From the NCBI RefSeq assembly GCF_041146795.1, contig NC_135170.1:26406033-26470032 (forward strand): a DNA stretch of 64,000 nt, written 5' to 3'. Position numbers and translations under genes: made by a program. The DNA is from Maylandia zebra (lineage: Eukaryota; Chordata; Actinopteri; Cichliformes; Cichlidae). A model generated the notes under the pieces. That model was not told the DNA's origin. It ran no database searches and saw only the letters and a list, made by a program, of their open reading frames with translations. This document shows, piece by piece, positions 27,462-42,900 of this stretch (position 1 is its first letter; the number at the start of each line of letters is the position of its first letter).

Positions 27462-27867
27462 AAGAACAAAAAACACTTTGCAAACCACATCCACCTCATA
27501 TTCTTCTTTCATGTCGTTTCTGACTTAATCGGTGTCATGTCTGCTGTCATTAAGGCTCGCTTTCTTCACTAAGCGAGCCTTTCTGCTGTTCTTGTTGCCT
27601 CCAATTTTCCATATATGAACATGGAAGTCTGGAGACATCTCAGAACAGAGCACAAATATTACAACCAAATTCTAAAAATAAAAAAATAAAAACTTAGGAT
27701 GCTGTGTTAAATGTAAAAACAAACAGAATGCAAGGTTTTGAAAATCTCACAGATCCATATTTTATTCACAAGACAGAGGGAGCAAAAAAGGGTGTAAAGT
27801 CATATTTAAAAAGAACATTTGGTAACTGATTAGGTTATTTGGCAAAAGGTCACTAACATGATTGAGT

Positions 27868-27900
<33 letters not shown>

Positions 27901-30900
27901 ACATCCTTGCGAGATGATGCAAGACAATTTTAAAGGACATCTACTACAACGGCGTAACTTTGTAGTAGAAGAGTCTGGATGTTCAACTGTGATGCCTACA
28001 GTCGGAAAAATATGACCAAGACAACCCGGGATTATTGAACAGCAGACAATAACAGGAGACAAAAGTCCAGCAACTACACTCTCAAGTTCCCCGATTCTTA
28101 CAGACACTGTTGTTAAAAGAAGATGTGACGCTACACAGTGCTAAACTTAGCTCAGCTCCAACGTTTAGGTGCCATCAAATTCAAAATAACTTTTTAAAAT
28201 GATAATTTTCTCAGTTTAAACATATTATATGCTTTCTCTATTCTGTTGTGAATAAAATATGGGTTTATGAGATTTGCAAACCACTGCATTTTGTTTTATT
28301 TGCGTTTTACAAAACATCCCAACATTTATTGAAAATGGGTTGTAAAGTACACCTCGCAGGAGAATAAAAATCTTAGACTGTAGTGGTTCTTACTAAACAG
28401 TGAGAAATAATATTTCCATAACTCAGCTTTTTAGGAATGCAACTCTTGTAATCACACATCCTAGCATACAGCATCGACTCACTATGCCTCATTTTGAACA
28501 ACAACAATAAGTCAATGAGTCCATTAGTTAAAAAAATAAATAAATAATAATGAGTGTATTACATACCAGGGAAGTTGTACATGGCTGTGCATTTCCCGAT
28601 AGGAGCAGCTAGGTCTTCATCCTCAAAGTCATCATCAAACTCAGCATAAATGGCTTGGGAAGGATCAGGAGTGCTTTCATCGGAGTAAGCTCCATCAGGG
28701 CTGGAAAGAAAATAGACAGGCTTCCTGTACAGAGTAGACAACAAGCCTGTGTTTTAAAGTAATGTCTACAAGCAAAATGTAATCCTACCTGTGTACATCA
28801 TTAGCTCCATTATTGTTAAATGAGTGGGCTTTATAGCGCAGCGTGTCTCCTCGACCTCCAGCTTCAGCAAGCCATGTCTACTCAAGAGAACGGTCCCCCC
28901 AAAAAAAGCAGAAATTTCCATCAATCCATTATTCTACCATTTGTGTGACTACATGCTTTAAAAACTTTTAATTGGTTAGAAGAAAAGGCTGGAAACCTAT
29001 TGACCTAATAGTTTATTAGAAATAACATATATGGGTCACATCATTTGACAGCAGCAGAGAGCTAGATTACCTCATATTTGCTCTGCTCTCCTCTGAGCCG
29101 CTCTATATTCTGGGATGTCTGGTTGATTTGGGATGCCAGGCTGGCGGGGTCTCCCATTTGAGGATTTTTCTCATAAACATCTTTCATCTTTCCCAGCGCT
29201 TCACTGAAAAGAGAGAAAAAAAAGAGAGCGATAGACAGAGAGAGGGGAACAAAGGAAGAAGAGGGAAAGTGACTTTCAGTAGAAATCAGTTCCCTGCAGA
29301 CCTCAGGAGTGGATAAACACACAGAGACACGGCACAGTTGTGTACTCTGCATGGATATTATATCCACTTTCCCAGTGGAGAAGTTCTAACAGAGATGGTT
29401 ATTAATACACAGAAGGATCCGCACATGTCTGTCTAATAGACACACACCTCTGATCAACTTCCTTTTGCAACTCTTTGCAGATTTCATCCAGTTTCTGTTG
29501 TAACCTTTTTCTGCGCTGCTCCGGAGGGAGGTGGGCAAAGTCCTCTGTCACTGTAGGCTGCAAGAGGGTACAGGAAGGGGGGGGGGGGGGGGGGGGGGTG
29601 TTAGCACTGAATGTCTTCTTACACTTTCATAATGACAGTTACCGTGGTGTGAGAACTGGACAACTGCAGAGGAAGCCTGTGGTTTGTGTTCAGCTCAGGA
29701 GACGTCAAACTAAAAACCATTTCAGCTCTTTGAGTTTCATGTTTGTTCGGTTTTGAACTGGCATAAAGCCAATGAAGTACAGAACATCAGTGAGCTGAAC
29801 ACAAAACCATCACCCATGGACCAATAACCGCATTCCAATAACTTCGTACAGTCCCATCTCTTATCATCTTCACATTAAAAAAAAAATAGTCTTGATTTAC
29901 ATGTGTGACACAGAAAAGTGCACGATTGGGGCTATTCGGAAAACAGGGTTACTGATTGCTCAGTGTTTCTATGTGCCACCAAGCATTCCTCCCTTCCTCC
30001 ACCACCAGGTGGCCACCTCTTCAATACAGGCTTAAGAGGACAAGTCCTAGACCACATTACCTTATGCAGGATGCGGCATATTGAGGCCGTTTAGGGCAAA
30101 AACCAGCAGAAACTCATGAAGTTCCTGCTGGAAACTTCATAACTTTCTGCTGGTTGAGAAGGGAAACTACAGAGAATTTACAATGAATGTGAAGGGAAAT
30201 TACAATGAAACGAGCCATTGTAAAGAAAAGGTGGCTACTTTTTACGAGTCAAACACCTCCACACCCCAGCTTTGTTTCCTGTATTACCATTATCCTCTCT
30301 GGAGTAAACTTCTGAGGGGGAAAAAAGAAAGAGCATGTGTACATAAAAATGGTGAAATAACCTTAAAGTGGGTTTCTTGCTTTTTACTTTTTACCTTGAA
30401 ATGAATTTTAATTACATTTTTATATACATAAACATTAAAAATCAGACTAAGTTTAATACAGCATGTTCATGTCCTAAAAATATAAATCAAATTATTCATT
30501 ACAGGAATTCAGTGACTCTTGCAGAGGCATGAACACAGGATGATGTGTAAGCCCTTATGAGTGAACGTCTCCTGGCACCCGAACCGTCTTCTGTGGTGAC
30601 TCACCGATCTCCTGAGTGTCCGGAAGGAAGAGATTCTGGGTTTGACTGTCTTATTGATCTCCTTCAAACAGTACGACAGGGGGTCCCGGCCAAACTTGGG
30701 GGAAGGGGGTCCGTTAGGTGAAGGGGCAGGGGGAGTGGAGAAAGGAGCGAGCACTGGAGAGGACAGCTGGTGTGGGAAATGAGCAAAGTACCAGCACCCA
30801 AGATAAGATAAGGTATACAGACATAGATTGGTGTATTGGGGAAGGAGGAGGGAAGAATAATTGAAAAGAAGAAGGGGAAGACAAGAACAACAAGATGACA

Positions 30901-33900
30901 AGGGAAAGAAAAAGACACCGTCAACACCTTAAAGCACACCACAAAGCAAGGAAGACAACACTGAAGCCAACCCAGCACATGAGCCCAATAAGCATGAAAG
31001 CAAAAAACACTCTCATAAACACAAACATCAAGTAATAATTACAAAAAAATAAATAAATCCCAAAACACTAAGATTACACAGCAAAACAACCAACCACAGC
31101 TCCCACATTGGTGCCACAGCAACCCTGCAGCCAAGTTCAAGCCCAGCTGATGGGCAGCCTGAGCTCCAGTGAGGAACTGGCTGAAGAAAGCCTGCGAGGT
31201 TAAATTACTTTGCATTTTTTACAGCTTTAATTGTTTATTAGTAATAGCAGTAATATAATCATTCATAATAACAACATATTTACTACCCAGTTTCAATGCT
31301 AACAATAACAAGACCGAGGTTTCTAACTATGGACTGGATATGATTTCTCTCAATACACCCAATAGGCTATGGTTACTGGCTTGCTGAGTATCTATAGACA
31401 GTGGTCAATGTGTTTTTCCAATTTGGCTGTAATTCAGTTACACTGAAAATAGAATTTCGTCTCATCACAAAATAACTAAGAAAAATGTTTGATTCGCAAC
31501 TAAATATGTTTAAAGTTTAACCAGCACTATTAGAAGTCTGACCTATATAGACAGAAAATATCAACTCACATACCAGAACAGTAGCTATAAATAGCCTGCT
31601 TAATTACCGCAGTGGGATTCTGCACATAGATTTTTTTTTTGGGGGGGGGGCGCCTAATGAGTGCCCTCTGTGACCTATTAGAAAGAGGTTAAACTGCAAA
31701 CATGTCTGGGTGAACTAGACGCTGAGGTGTACATAAATGTAGTAAGGTGGGTGGGGGTCTATTAGCTAAATTACACAGGAGGCTGATGGCTTCTAGTCTC
31801 CAATAATGAACGTCTAAGAGAACCACACACAGTTTCTTGTGTAAATACGGTGAGCTAGAAGTACATTGTTATTATATGAACATCTACCGAGTAGGTGCCG
31901 CTTTTCTTCAGGGTTACGGGGGCCTAAATACAGGAGAGGAGTTAAGAACGGGAATGTTTAGGAGCTAGACATAAACCAAGAGCTCACTCAAGCCGATATA
32001 TTCAGCCTCCTATTCACACGGCCGAGTCCTAATTGGGAGAGCATGACTGATGACACAGAGCACTGTGCCACACACATACACAGAGCGGGAAAAGTGCACA
32101 GCCAGTAAGACATGCAGAGAGTAGAGGGGTGCTGAACAAGCAAACACTGCAGGGAAGAAAGAAGGGATCATTTAGAGCTAGGACTGGAGGTGGGGGACCA
32201 TTAGCTTGTTAGTGGTCAGCCACTCATATCGCCGGCTTAATTTTGGACCATAGCAAAAGTGCTCCATTGAGATAAGATTTACAATGTAGCGCAGCTCTCT
32301 TGCTCCAAACACAAAGTCATACGCAAGAACATAAATGTCAATGAAAACATTCAGGTCATAAACGTGCGACTGTAACTGGTCGGGGGTTTTTTTTTACCTA
32401 CAAAATGTGGTATCATTCTGAAGTTGGCACAAAGATTTTATTGTGATGCAACACATAATGGCAGGTTCTGCACAGTATAATAGAAGCAGTGTGTTTGTGG
32501 ATGCCTATAGAGAAAAATTCAATGTTGTTTGGGTCCCGTGCTGATGAAAGCACAAGCACAGCAGAATGCTGCCTGCTAGTTGACCTATTGGAAACCAGGG
32601 ATAGGGAGGGTGTGCGTGGACGAGGTTTATACGCTGACAGCCAGTCATAGAGTCATGCAAAAGACCTTTTCCAGAAGTGTTGGGGTGTGTGAGAGTTCCC
32701 ATATAACTCAGTGGCAGAGGGTCATGCAATATTATTCTGAGCATTAAAGGTAAGAAGGGTGTGTATGTGTGTGTTGCAAGTGTGTGCAGCTGCAACCACA
32801 GGTCCACCAGGGGTGCTCTCTGTAGGGGATTTCCTGGCTCTGCCATGCAAGGAGTCACACACTAATCTGCCTGATTGCCAACCTGAAGACTCACTGATTC
32901 ATTGAAAAATTTCAAAAAGTACAATAAAGGACATCTGTGTGAGTGTGAGTCCATGTCATTAGGCTAAATTAGCCTAATGTTGCACTCTATAGTAAAATCT
33001 CCTACCTTACTTCGCTTGCTGAAAAGCCAAAAGTTATTGGTCTTCTTCTTCCATGGGTCAACGGAGACTTTAGGTGTACCGAGGCTACTGTCCGAAGAGG
33101 CTCGATTGATCCCCTGACTGTAGTCCTCAAACTCCAAATCTCCCGGACGCTCAAAGCCCGACTTATTCTGCTCTATTACAATCATGGAGTCCTGCATTAA
33201 ATGCAATTATGGATAAGAGCAATTAAGAGCTATCGTCAAGCAGATTTAAGGCTAAAACGAATTAGCTGTACAAAGCCATGCTTCACATTAATATCCGTTC
33301 TTTTCTCCTTTTTTTTTTTTCCGAGATCCACTCACATTCTTCTCATTAACATTAGTTCCGGCTTTAGTAATGCCTTCCAGGCACTTGCCAATGATGGGCA
33401 TCACATGCTTCTCTGTGTCTGAGAACAAGACGTAGCCTTGTGCCAACTTCTGTATTCGCCTCTCATCCAAATCCTGCAATTTCTAGTGAATACAAATTAA
33501 CAGTTATTTACAAACAATGCCATTATTAGAGATAAAACAAAGCACAATAGATAGCAGCTAAAAATGTGTATTTTAAAAAAGGAAAGATCAGGTTTATACT
33601 AAAATATTGAAATCATATACATATTTATCTGAAACAAAATAAACAAGCTGTAGCTGTTTATGATTTTCAAATAGCTTTAAAGCATAACTTTGACATACAT
33701 CATTTTTTAAATTTCTGATTCATTCATAATAACTAATACGCGTTACCAGTAGAATTTCTACTAAAACCGAAAATAATGATGGTGGTAGGTGGTCATTTTG
33801 CAATAGATAATTGACTTACATTGAAAATGAGAGGCATGTCACTAAAATAGAATTGGTTCTGTTCTTTGTTGTATTTCTGGAGCTGAGCAGCATAGTCGTT

Positions 33901-36900
33901 CTTACACTCGTCTGCTACGTGTGCTCTCATGTGAGCTTGCTGTTTGGCCTGAAATCATGCACAAATAAAAACAGGTTAACAAAGCGCATCTAGTATTACT
34001 TTGGACGATGTCAAATAGGATATGGATATTCAACATGTTTCCCGTTTACTTTTTCAACATCAGCTTTTGTGGCATTGATGTCTTGATCTGTCTTTTCTGC
34101 ATACTGTGCTGCACGCTCTGCTTCTCTCCACTCTCTCTCAAAGCGCTTCTTACTCTGGTGTGGATGGAGGAAAGAAACAGAAAGAAAAGCAAGAACATTA
34201 CATTCAGTTCATTTAGTAAAGAATTAACTCTTAAGAGGTTACACAACTTTAAGCAAAGGACATGGCAGGTTTGACGGAAAACAGGTCTTGTAGTGCGAGG
34301 CGGTATTACCAAAAAATTGTATCTCTGTAATACTTAAGATTCTGGCCCTCTGACCTACTTTAACACATTACTTCAATTTTATTTTGTATTACACAAGTGC
34401 GCCTTTATATTGGTTTACAGCTACAAGTAAAATGTAAATAAGGTACACACATTTAACTGCTCTTTAACACAATTATCAGTTGGTCACATGGCAGCAATTC
34501 AGTGCATTCAGGCATGATCGTGATGGCCTGGTGAAGGTCAAAGCACAATGGGGAAGAGAGGTGATTTAAGTGACTTTGAACGTGGCGTGGTTGTTGGTGC
34601 CAAATAGACTGGTTTGAGTATTTCAGAAAATGCTGATCTACTGGGGTTTTCCCCTCACACAAGTATCTCTGGTGTTTACAAAGAAAGATCCAAAAAAAGA
34701 AAGAAAAAGAGAAAAATAGCCAGTGAGCAGTAGTTCCCTGGGCCAAAATGCCTTGTTGATGCCAGAGGTCAGAGTAGAATGGCCAGACTGCTTCGGGTTG
34801 ATAGGCAGGCAAGTAACTGAAATGATCACCAAAGCACAGAGAAAAGCTTCCCGGAATGCACAGCATGTCAAAGCTTGGAGCTGACGGAGTACAGAAATAG
34901 AAAACCACACCGGTTATCACTCTTGTCAGCTACAAACAGGAAACTGAGACTGCTATTCAGCACCCTTAGTACCAACTGAGTACAATTAGCACTATGGCAC
35001 CATTCAAACACCACAGCCTACCTGAGTATTGTAACTGACCACAGTGTGCCCATGTCGAGATGGCTGCTTCTAGTAGGGTGACTCGCTATCTCACAAAGCC
35101 TCAATTATCTCAATCACAGACACCAGGATGTCAATCCAACGGAGCATTTTGGGATGTGGTGAAATGGGAGATTTGTATTATGATTGCGCAGCTGACAAAT
35201 CAACTATGTGATGCTATCATGTCAATAAGGACCATAATTTCTTAAGAATGTCTCCAGCTCCTTGTTTAATCTATTCCCAAAAGACTTCTGAGGGGAAGTC
35301 CGTTCCGAGGGGAAAGATTAATCCAAACTAGAAAAGGGGAACTAATAAAGTGGTCAGTGAGTGTATCACGAAAAAGAAATAAAACACAAAAAACCAAAAA
35401 CAAAACAATGAATTCATCTGCAATAAAGATCTGTTTGGTACAGGAAGTCCTCAACAGGCTGCTTGGTAACCTTTCGCAATATGCCACTGCTAGGCCTCAC
35501 ATGCATTAATTCAAGTCACTGAACTGGACCTCGCTGCCCTGAATGTGCTGCTGGTAGTTTTGGACCATTCAGTGTTGGTTTACATGGGTTCCCTCTCAAT
35601 GCCAGCACAGCTTGTCCAGTGACCAATGTAATAATAGTACACAGTTTCTTGAAATGCCACAGTAGCGTGTTTTTACTTTTCACCTTTATAGTGGTACTTG
35701 AAAAAAAATATGCTTTAATTTATGATGTCAGTGCTGCATACCAGTTTGTCCAGTATGCAGCACAGCAGTGGAGATTCAAAAGTAGGCTTGCTTTCCACTC
35801 TGTTCATCTGATTTTACTATAGACAAATGTAGTCACCTGACTGAGCACACAGAATCTAGAACCATTCACTTTATCTTTCATTTTTTGCACTCAAGTCAAA
35901 CATTCCAGTTTTGGTTATAGAGAAATCTTTTTTTTTCTTTTTTTTTGGTGGTACTTTAAATGTTAACATGCATTGTAGAAATGACTTGTGTGCTGTGTTC
36001 ATCAACCTTTAAATTCTAAGAGTAAACTTACACTGTCAAGCTGCTTGTAGGTGCTCTCCAAACTCTGCTGGGCCTTCTTGGCATCCATCAGATACTGCAG
36101 ACATCCATAAAAATAGAGTGAGAGGAGGGTCAGATGACAAAAAGAGAGACAGCCATGTGCAGGGGCAGACAAAATAAACAATGACTGCCTAAAGCCACAC
36201 AGCACAACAGACAAGAAAACAAATACCAGTGTGTCTGTTTGAGACATCACGTCTTCAGTAGAAGCCTGTACATGGCTGCTCTGTTCTATCAGGAAAAAGC
36301 CAAAGCATTCCTCAGAGAAATGGCACACCACCACTCAGACCATGCCTCCCTCAGGAGACTCTAAGTGAGGCTTCTTTCCTGCCACAGCAGTAAGATCTCT
36401 GCATCTCCACTCCTCCTTATCACTGTTTGTTGTATATTCTAAAGAAAAACCCCATTTGGCATGTTGTCAGAATGTTGACGACTATGGTGTAATAGGCACA
36501 TACACAGTGAGTTCTAGGTGTTTTCATTTACGTCATTTACATAACGGGGGCTTCCAGTGTCACACAGTATGACTCAAACCAGGAAGTAAACAACAAAACT
36601 GTTAAAACAGCATGGAAGTGAAACAAAAGTGGCCTAGTACAAGACAGTTAACCATCTGCAGGTAAAGAGTGGTATGAATGGGACTGTGGGAAACGAGACC
36701 AACTAAAATGAAAACATCACAGATTCTCTTTGTTGCCACAGATTAGAACTTTAAAGACTCTAACCCTCATCCATTTCATATCGAGCTCACCGTCTTTCGT
36801 TCCTGCTTAAAATCTTGCAGGTACTTGGTAAGATCGATGCAAATGTTCATCATCAAGTTCTCTGCAATTAGCTCTCTCTGCCCCGCATAATCGTTCATCT

Positions 36901-39900
36901 CTGTCAGGATGTCCAAAAATGCCTGGTAGCTGGACAACCTATTATTTAAAGAGGTGGAGAAAGGAAAGGGTGGAGAAAGAATGACACTGTGATGAGGCAG
37001 CTGATAAGATGACAAACAGACAGGTTAAAAGAGAAGTTTGCAGTGGACCACGGCACGATAAGAAGTTTATAGCTTCCTTATTCCTGCTTCCTTCTAAAGG
37101 AATTTAAATGGCAACGAAAACAGCAATGCACTACTGCGTGGATAACAACACCAACTAACTGCTTGGATAACAGGGGGAAATGAAGGGAAAACCTTTAGTT
37201 TCAGATAGCAAATGAACTTAGGGGCTGCACCAAAGTCCAGGATTATTTTTAACTATAGATAATGCAAAGATATCCTAGTAGATACCACAAATAAAAACAT
37301 ATAAATATAAATAAGGGAGCTCTTCTATAAGAACAATCCTGCAACATAACCAACAACAACTCACCTGCATTCAGGCTCATCTTTGCTGCTTCGTTTTTGG
37401 TTATACTTCTTTGAAAGGTTCCTGTGAACAGTGACAGATCATTAACAATCTGAAATGGGGAAAGGGCTGAAACGGCAGATGGCAATAGAAGACAACTCGC
37501 TGACTTAAAATGTTCTTATGTAACCATTTGATTTGTTTCCACACCATAGGATCAACAACAGCAGTCCACTATGAACATATTTAAATAGCTGTTCTTCCTC
37601 CTTTCACTCTCCTTCTGACCACTTCCTGTCTATCATGCGCCAGTCTGCTCCCGCTTCCTCTCCTTTCCAGCAAAGCTCAGCACTACAACAGATGGGGGCC
37701 TACAAACTGGGAAACAACCGGGAGAGGAAGGACTATGTAAGAAAGGCCACAGGAGAGAGAGAGGAGAAAGATACAGGGACAACAAGCTACAGCTGGAGAA
37801 TCGAGCTAGTGTTTCACACACAAGTTAGATTCAGTCCCGCAGTGGTCATAAGACCAACAAGCATTTCATAAACAGCCTTTTAACAGGCACCCATGCAAAC
37901 ACAAAAGGACACATATGCTGCAAGCTGCTTTGAGCAACACACTTGTACACAATTCTTTGTGGCAGTTGGGCAACAACAACGTGAAAAACAGAGGAGGAGA
38001 GAGAAAAAACAAAAACAGGCCTACCTCAGTTGTTTGGCATAGTTTTGCTCAATCTCTGTCCTCTCCTTCGCAAATTTCACATACTTCTCTACCAGCTCCA
38101 GGCCAGACTGTGTGTGCTTTTCAATGATGTCATATTGGTCCTGGTGGAAGGAGCACAACACAAATAAGGAAAAGACAAAACACAGTGAAATACCAAACAT
38201 GTGTTGAATTCTAGGTAATGACCGGGATGTTGCACTGGTGGACTTTGAGGTCACCAAATTACATCTTAAGCAGGGGGGAATAAAACAAAAACACATCAAG
38301 GTTTGTTCTCGCATGCTAGGTCCCAAGAATGCTCGCCACATGTGCACAAGATATTGGCAACCGTTTCTTAACTTCCGCTAGGCTTTAAATCATGGGGGAC
38401 CTGCGTTTTTCTTACGAGGGGGAGAGAACTGTCAGAAGGACACAGAGGTCATGCTTCTCAGGCATTAAAGAAGGAGGTGCTTTTCTCTTCCTTATGTGGT
38501 CAGACTGTGTGGAGTGAATAGCAACGTGACGCCCGATTCCTTAGAAAAAATTTTTTTCATGCCAGTTCCATTTACAGCCGAATTTGCTGACTTCTCCTCA
38601 TCATTATGCAGTATGACTGAGGCATATATGGTTTCTGTTCCTCTTTCACTGCTTTCTTTAAAACACCTTCAAGCTCTGACAAGCCTACTAAGAGTGAGAA
38701 ACAATGCTGAAGACTTGAAGCGGAGGCATGTTGAAAGGGGATTCCTGACGTGTTGAGCCACGTTATTCTACACCCTTCCCGCTCTTCAGGTGAAACAAAA
38801 GAGTTAAAGTCCACATAAATGAGATGGCATTTAACCTAACTACAGTACACAGTTCAAAGTTAAGAGTAAGGCCTGCAATCCAGCGCTACAATAATGCCTA
38901 GCCAGTAGGCACTTTGGGGGTTTTAATTAAGGGTCAATAATTGTGTAACTGTAGTAGAGAAAAGGAGTGAAGTAGGCAGGATTAGTGTATTGCTGAAAAT
39001 GTTTCCCACTTAAAGGTAAGCGATGACAATTTCTGCATGATTTAAAATGAAAGATTATTGATGTGGAGTAGAGTGCAGTAATAATAATTCTTTTACTATA
39101 TGAATACATTTGGATTTGCAGCATATTATGATTTACCACACAGTTTTTGGATAACAGTAAACTAGCCTCACATGATTCCTGGATCACAAAGTTAGCGCAT
39201 GTGACAATTTCTCCTAAATTACTCGTACCAGCCACTTAAAACCAAATCGCCCTAAATGAGTGATTCCTCCATCAGGCCCCAGTTAGATTCATAACTGGAG
39301 ATGTGTCAAAGTGCAAACCAAATACCAGGAATACACCAATTACAAAATTCAACTCATGTTTAAAATAGCATTTTTCTTTTTAGTTTTTGCTGACATTTCC
39401 TCCCCATTTTGGGAACTGAAGTAAAATAGACCTCATTACACCATCTCTGAACATTTACCAAGCACCAAGTTTTTATGACACAAGAGATAAAAGTCAGCCA
39501 CTGCCACTTATAAATGTCACGCCCAAGACACTTATTTGGTAAATATATTAGCTCACGTCTATCAAAATCTGTTTACACGTGAAGTAACCAAGAAGCTAGA
39601 GGCAACAGGAATAATAACACAACTGAAAGCCATATTATTCAGTCGGGAACTTGTAGGAATAACTACATGTGTACGAACTAAAAAGCACAGTAAGTTATGA
39701 GCTTACAATACCTGTTAGCACCCATTCAACTTAGTCCTGAGGCCTGACCTAATGCTGTTTTCAAACTCATAAGCTTGATTTAGTCTTCTGCAGGAAGCAT
39801 CCTAACTTACGATGTAACTGGAAACCCCTCTTATCCACAACATTCCACGCCACTCAAGTCACTGCAGGCTGTGTCAACCCGACGTGCAATGACATTTCTC

Positions 39901-42900
39901 AAGAGGTGCAAATCAGGTTACGGCATAGGGTTAAAAGGGGTTTCCAGTTACGATGTAGACTTCCCACTGAAGCATAAATCAGGCATTGGTAGCCCCCAAG
40001 AGAGATGATCAGAGGCTTTAAATAATGTCCAAGACTGGACAACAGCTGGTTAGTCAAAATGCATTAATGCAGTCCCTTCGACTTGTAGGCAGGTTACTTC
40101 CGACATATTACAATTACAAATTAATCACTCTGATTGGTTTATTTTTTAGATTGTTAGTTTCACCACTAAGACAGATGTACTCATCATATTATGAAGACTT
40201 GGAAAGTTGTAGTCTGCCTCTGTAGTCTGGAACAGGTCATTTGAATAGATAAGCCCTTTATTTGCATATTCAGTTTGTGGACTGCCGACCAGCCTGTGGC
40301 ACAGTGTGCAAAAAGCTTACTGCTTACTGTGGAGATTTAAGGGGAGGTTAGAAACTACAAGCTGTGCTAGGTGTAACCTCTTTGTGTGGGTTTGTCCTTA
40401 ATCCAGTATTTATGGTCAAATTTCAAAATACTATACTTGAAGTATTCCTGTCAATACTGAGTACCATTCCAACATCCAGACACTTCCATTGAAAATACAA
40501 CTGCAGATACTTATTAATGTTGGAAAATATTATCGATCCAGGAAATGTCACCATTTCTATATCAAGATAAAGCAATGCAGAGCAAAAGGTTTAAAGGTCT
40601 GACAATCCTTTAATGGTTATTTAATAGTTGAGGTATACCAGGTATATTTTAATAAGGTGAATGGATATTTATCTGGTAAAGCTGTATGATCTCAGTTATG
40701 TCGTCTGGATGTTGGATGTTCAAGTGTGATGCTAAAAATAATTGTGATTAAGCCCTTTTTTTGGTCAACATTTTTCACACTGATGAAGAAAACCCTTTAG
40801 TGAACTGGCTGTTTTATAGATCCAACAGGAAAATTGAACTTATATCAGAAATCTGTTTCAATTAAAAATAAATAAATAAATAAAAAAAAAGATGTTTGGC
40901 TTATTTGTTATCAATAAGAGTATACCGGTATTACCAGAAAGTCTTCACATACACACTACCCCATCTGTCCCGCAATATCACCCCTAAAAAAAAAAAGCAT
41001 CTACATCAGTTTAAGCAATTATGAATAAATGACATGACCGAAGAAGAGTGGGAGGGGTTTCCACGCTAAAAAAATAAAAGTAAAAAAAAAATAAAAAAAT
41101 GGATGTGAGAAATCTCAGTGCCAGCTCCATCAGGCACACTCTAAAACACAACGTTAGGAATAATTTCAAATAAATGATTGAAACCATTTCTGGGTAAATA
41201 TTCAGTTTCTATAAGTTCCAAAAATTACATTCTGTTTTTTCTTTAACATTTTAAACCACTTTTTCTGGAAATGAGGTTGGATAACAGAGCTCATAGAGCT
41301 CATCTAAAGAATTCTTCAAACTTTTCACCTGAGGAAAGTGAATCAGAAAACATTTTTTTAATTTTTAATGGGTGTTGGTAACATAAAATTCAAAAGTTCA
41401 GTGTTGAAATAATCCAAATGTTTCAACCTTTGCTCTGTGGTCTTTGGACTATTAACACAAAAATACAAATATTTAAATTGTGACCTCCTTTTAGTCAACA
41501 TTCTACACAACAACCCATCTCCCCTGTGATGGACTGGTAACCTATCCAGTGTATACTCCATCTACTGCCTTGGGCTCCAGCACCTCCTGCAACCTTGAAC
41601 CAGCAAGTGGCTAAGAAGATGGATGGACAGAGAGTATGCCAGATTTCTTGTAAGCAGTTTCGTAAAATACTGAAAAAGTCACATTTGGTTATCTATAAAC
41701 CTCAAGATAACAACTTAAATCTGAACAAGAACTCCCCACTTAAAAAGCAAAACCATTAAAACTATCTTAAAATAAATCAAAACAACTTGAAAAGATATAA
41801 TCAGTGTCTTCTCAAACACCATTCAAAGCCACAGTCAAAGTTATGTATACAAGTCCCCGCAGAGTTTGTACTGAACTGATTTTCATAAGACTAAAACAAC
41901 TTTAAAATGAGCATGTTTTTGTTTTAAAAGCAAATGTTATGTTGGTGGCTTGCACGACTGCTTTTTATTTGTTCTTTTAACTTGCCTTTACCTATAGTTA
42001 TTTTTTATGGAGTAATCGCTCCTTTCCTCAGGAATACTTTGAGCCATGACTAGAATCTTTATCCTCCTCTTATTTCATCGTTTTGAAGGATAGTCTAAAT
42101 TTTCTAGTTCTGCCCTGGTAATTATACAACTTCCAAATATAGAGAGCCATAACCTATTTTGTACTGCACAGATTTATGTATGTGGGGTGCGTTAAAAGTA
42201 TGACAGTTTACTTTGTTCTTCAACTCCCAGGTCTCATCTAAACCTCTGTCCTCAAAATAATGTCAAAAGAGAACTGGCATCAAGTAAAAGCCACACAATT
42301 TCTAAAGGAGGCACCCTGAAAGTCACCAACCTACAATGCTTGGCTGGATATTTCAGCCTTGAGTCACCCTGTCATCTTCAAAATGAGGGGCCAGGCCTGG
42401 CCAGACCAGCCTTACTGCAGTTCTGAGGAGTGCCCTGGTAACACTCACTATCACAGTTAATGCCCAGACAATGATCTTGTACTCTGTAAACTAGTGCCTT
42501 AAAATAGCCATTGGATTAACGACAATCAGGGGACAGATGTCATAGAGCTGATTTGGCCCGAGGAACTAGCCAAACATTAAAAAAAGCCAATTATGCCTGC
42601 AGGGCTTTGTCCAAGCAGGCAGGTGAAGACATAGCCTACAATGAGATTTTTTAATGAAATCTATATTGACTGAAAGCAGAACAGTTCGCTTTCCTGTGAG
42701 AGATTTCCTAAAAACTAGTGAAACAACTATATGCACTAAAACAGGAAAGCCTTACAAAGAGACAAAGCCTCTGATTAATCCTGGGGTACCACATTTCTCT
42801 GAGTCAATCAAAGTAGGGCAAAACTAATTAGGCTGTGTTGCACCAGCACATAGGATGGAAAAGGGACTGGGGAAGAGGCCTAGGGGGAGATTGTAATGAG

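Noticed and set aside
27552..27581. Possible microRNA hairpin in a trip10 intron
   Set aside because: The stem is only 11 bp. Extending the flanks did not give the roughly 22-bp paired arms expected of a precursor.
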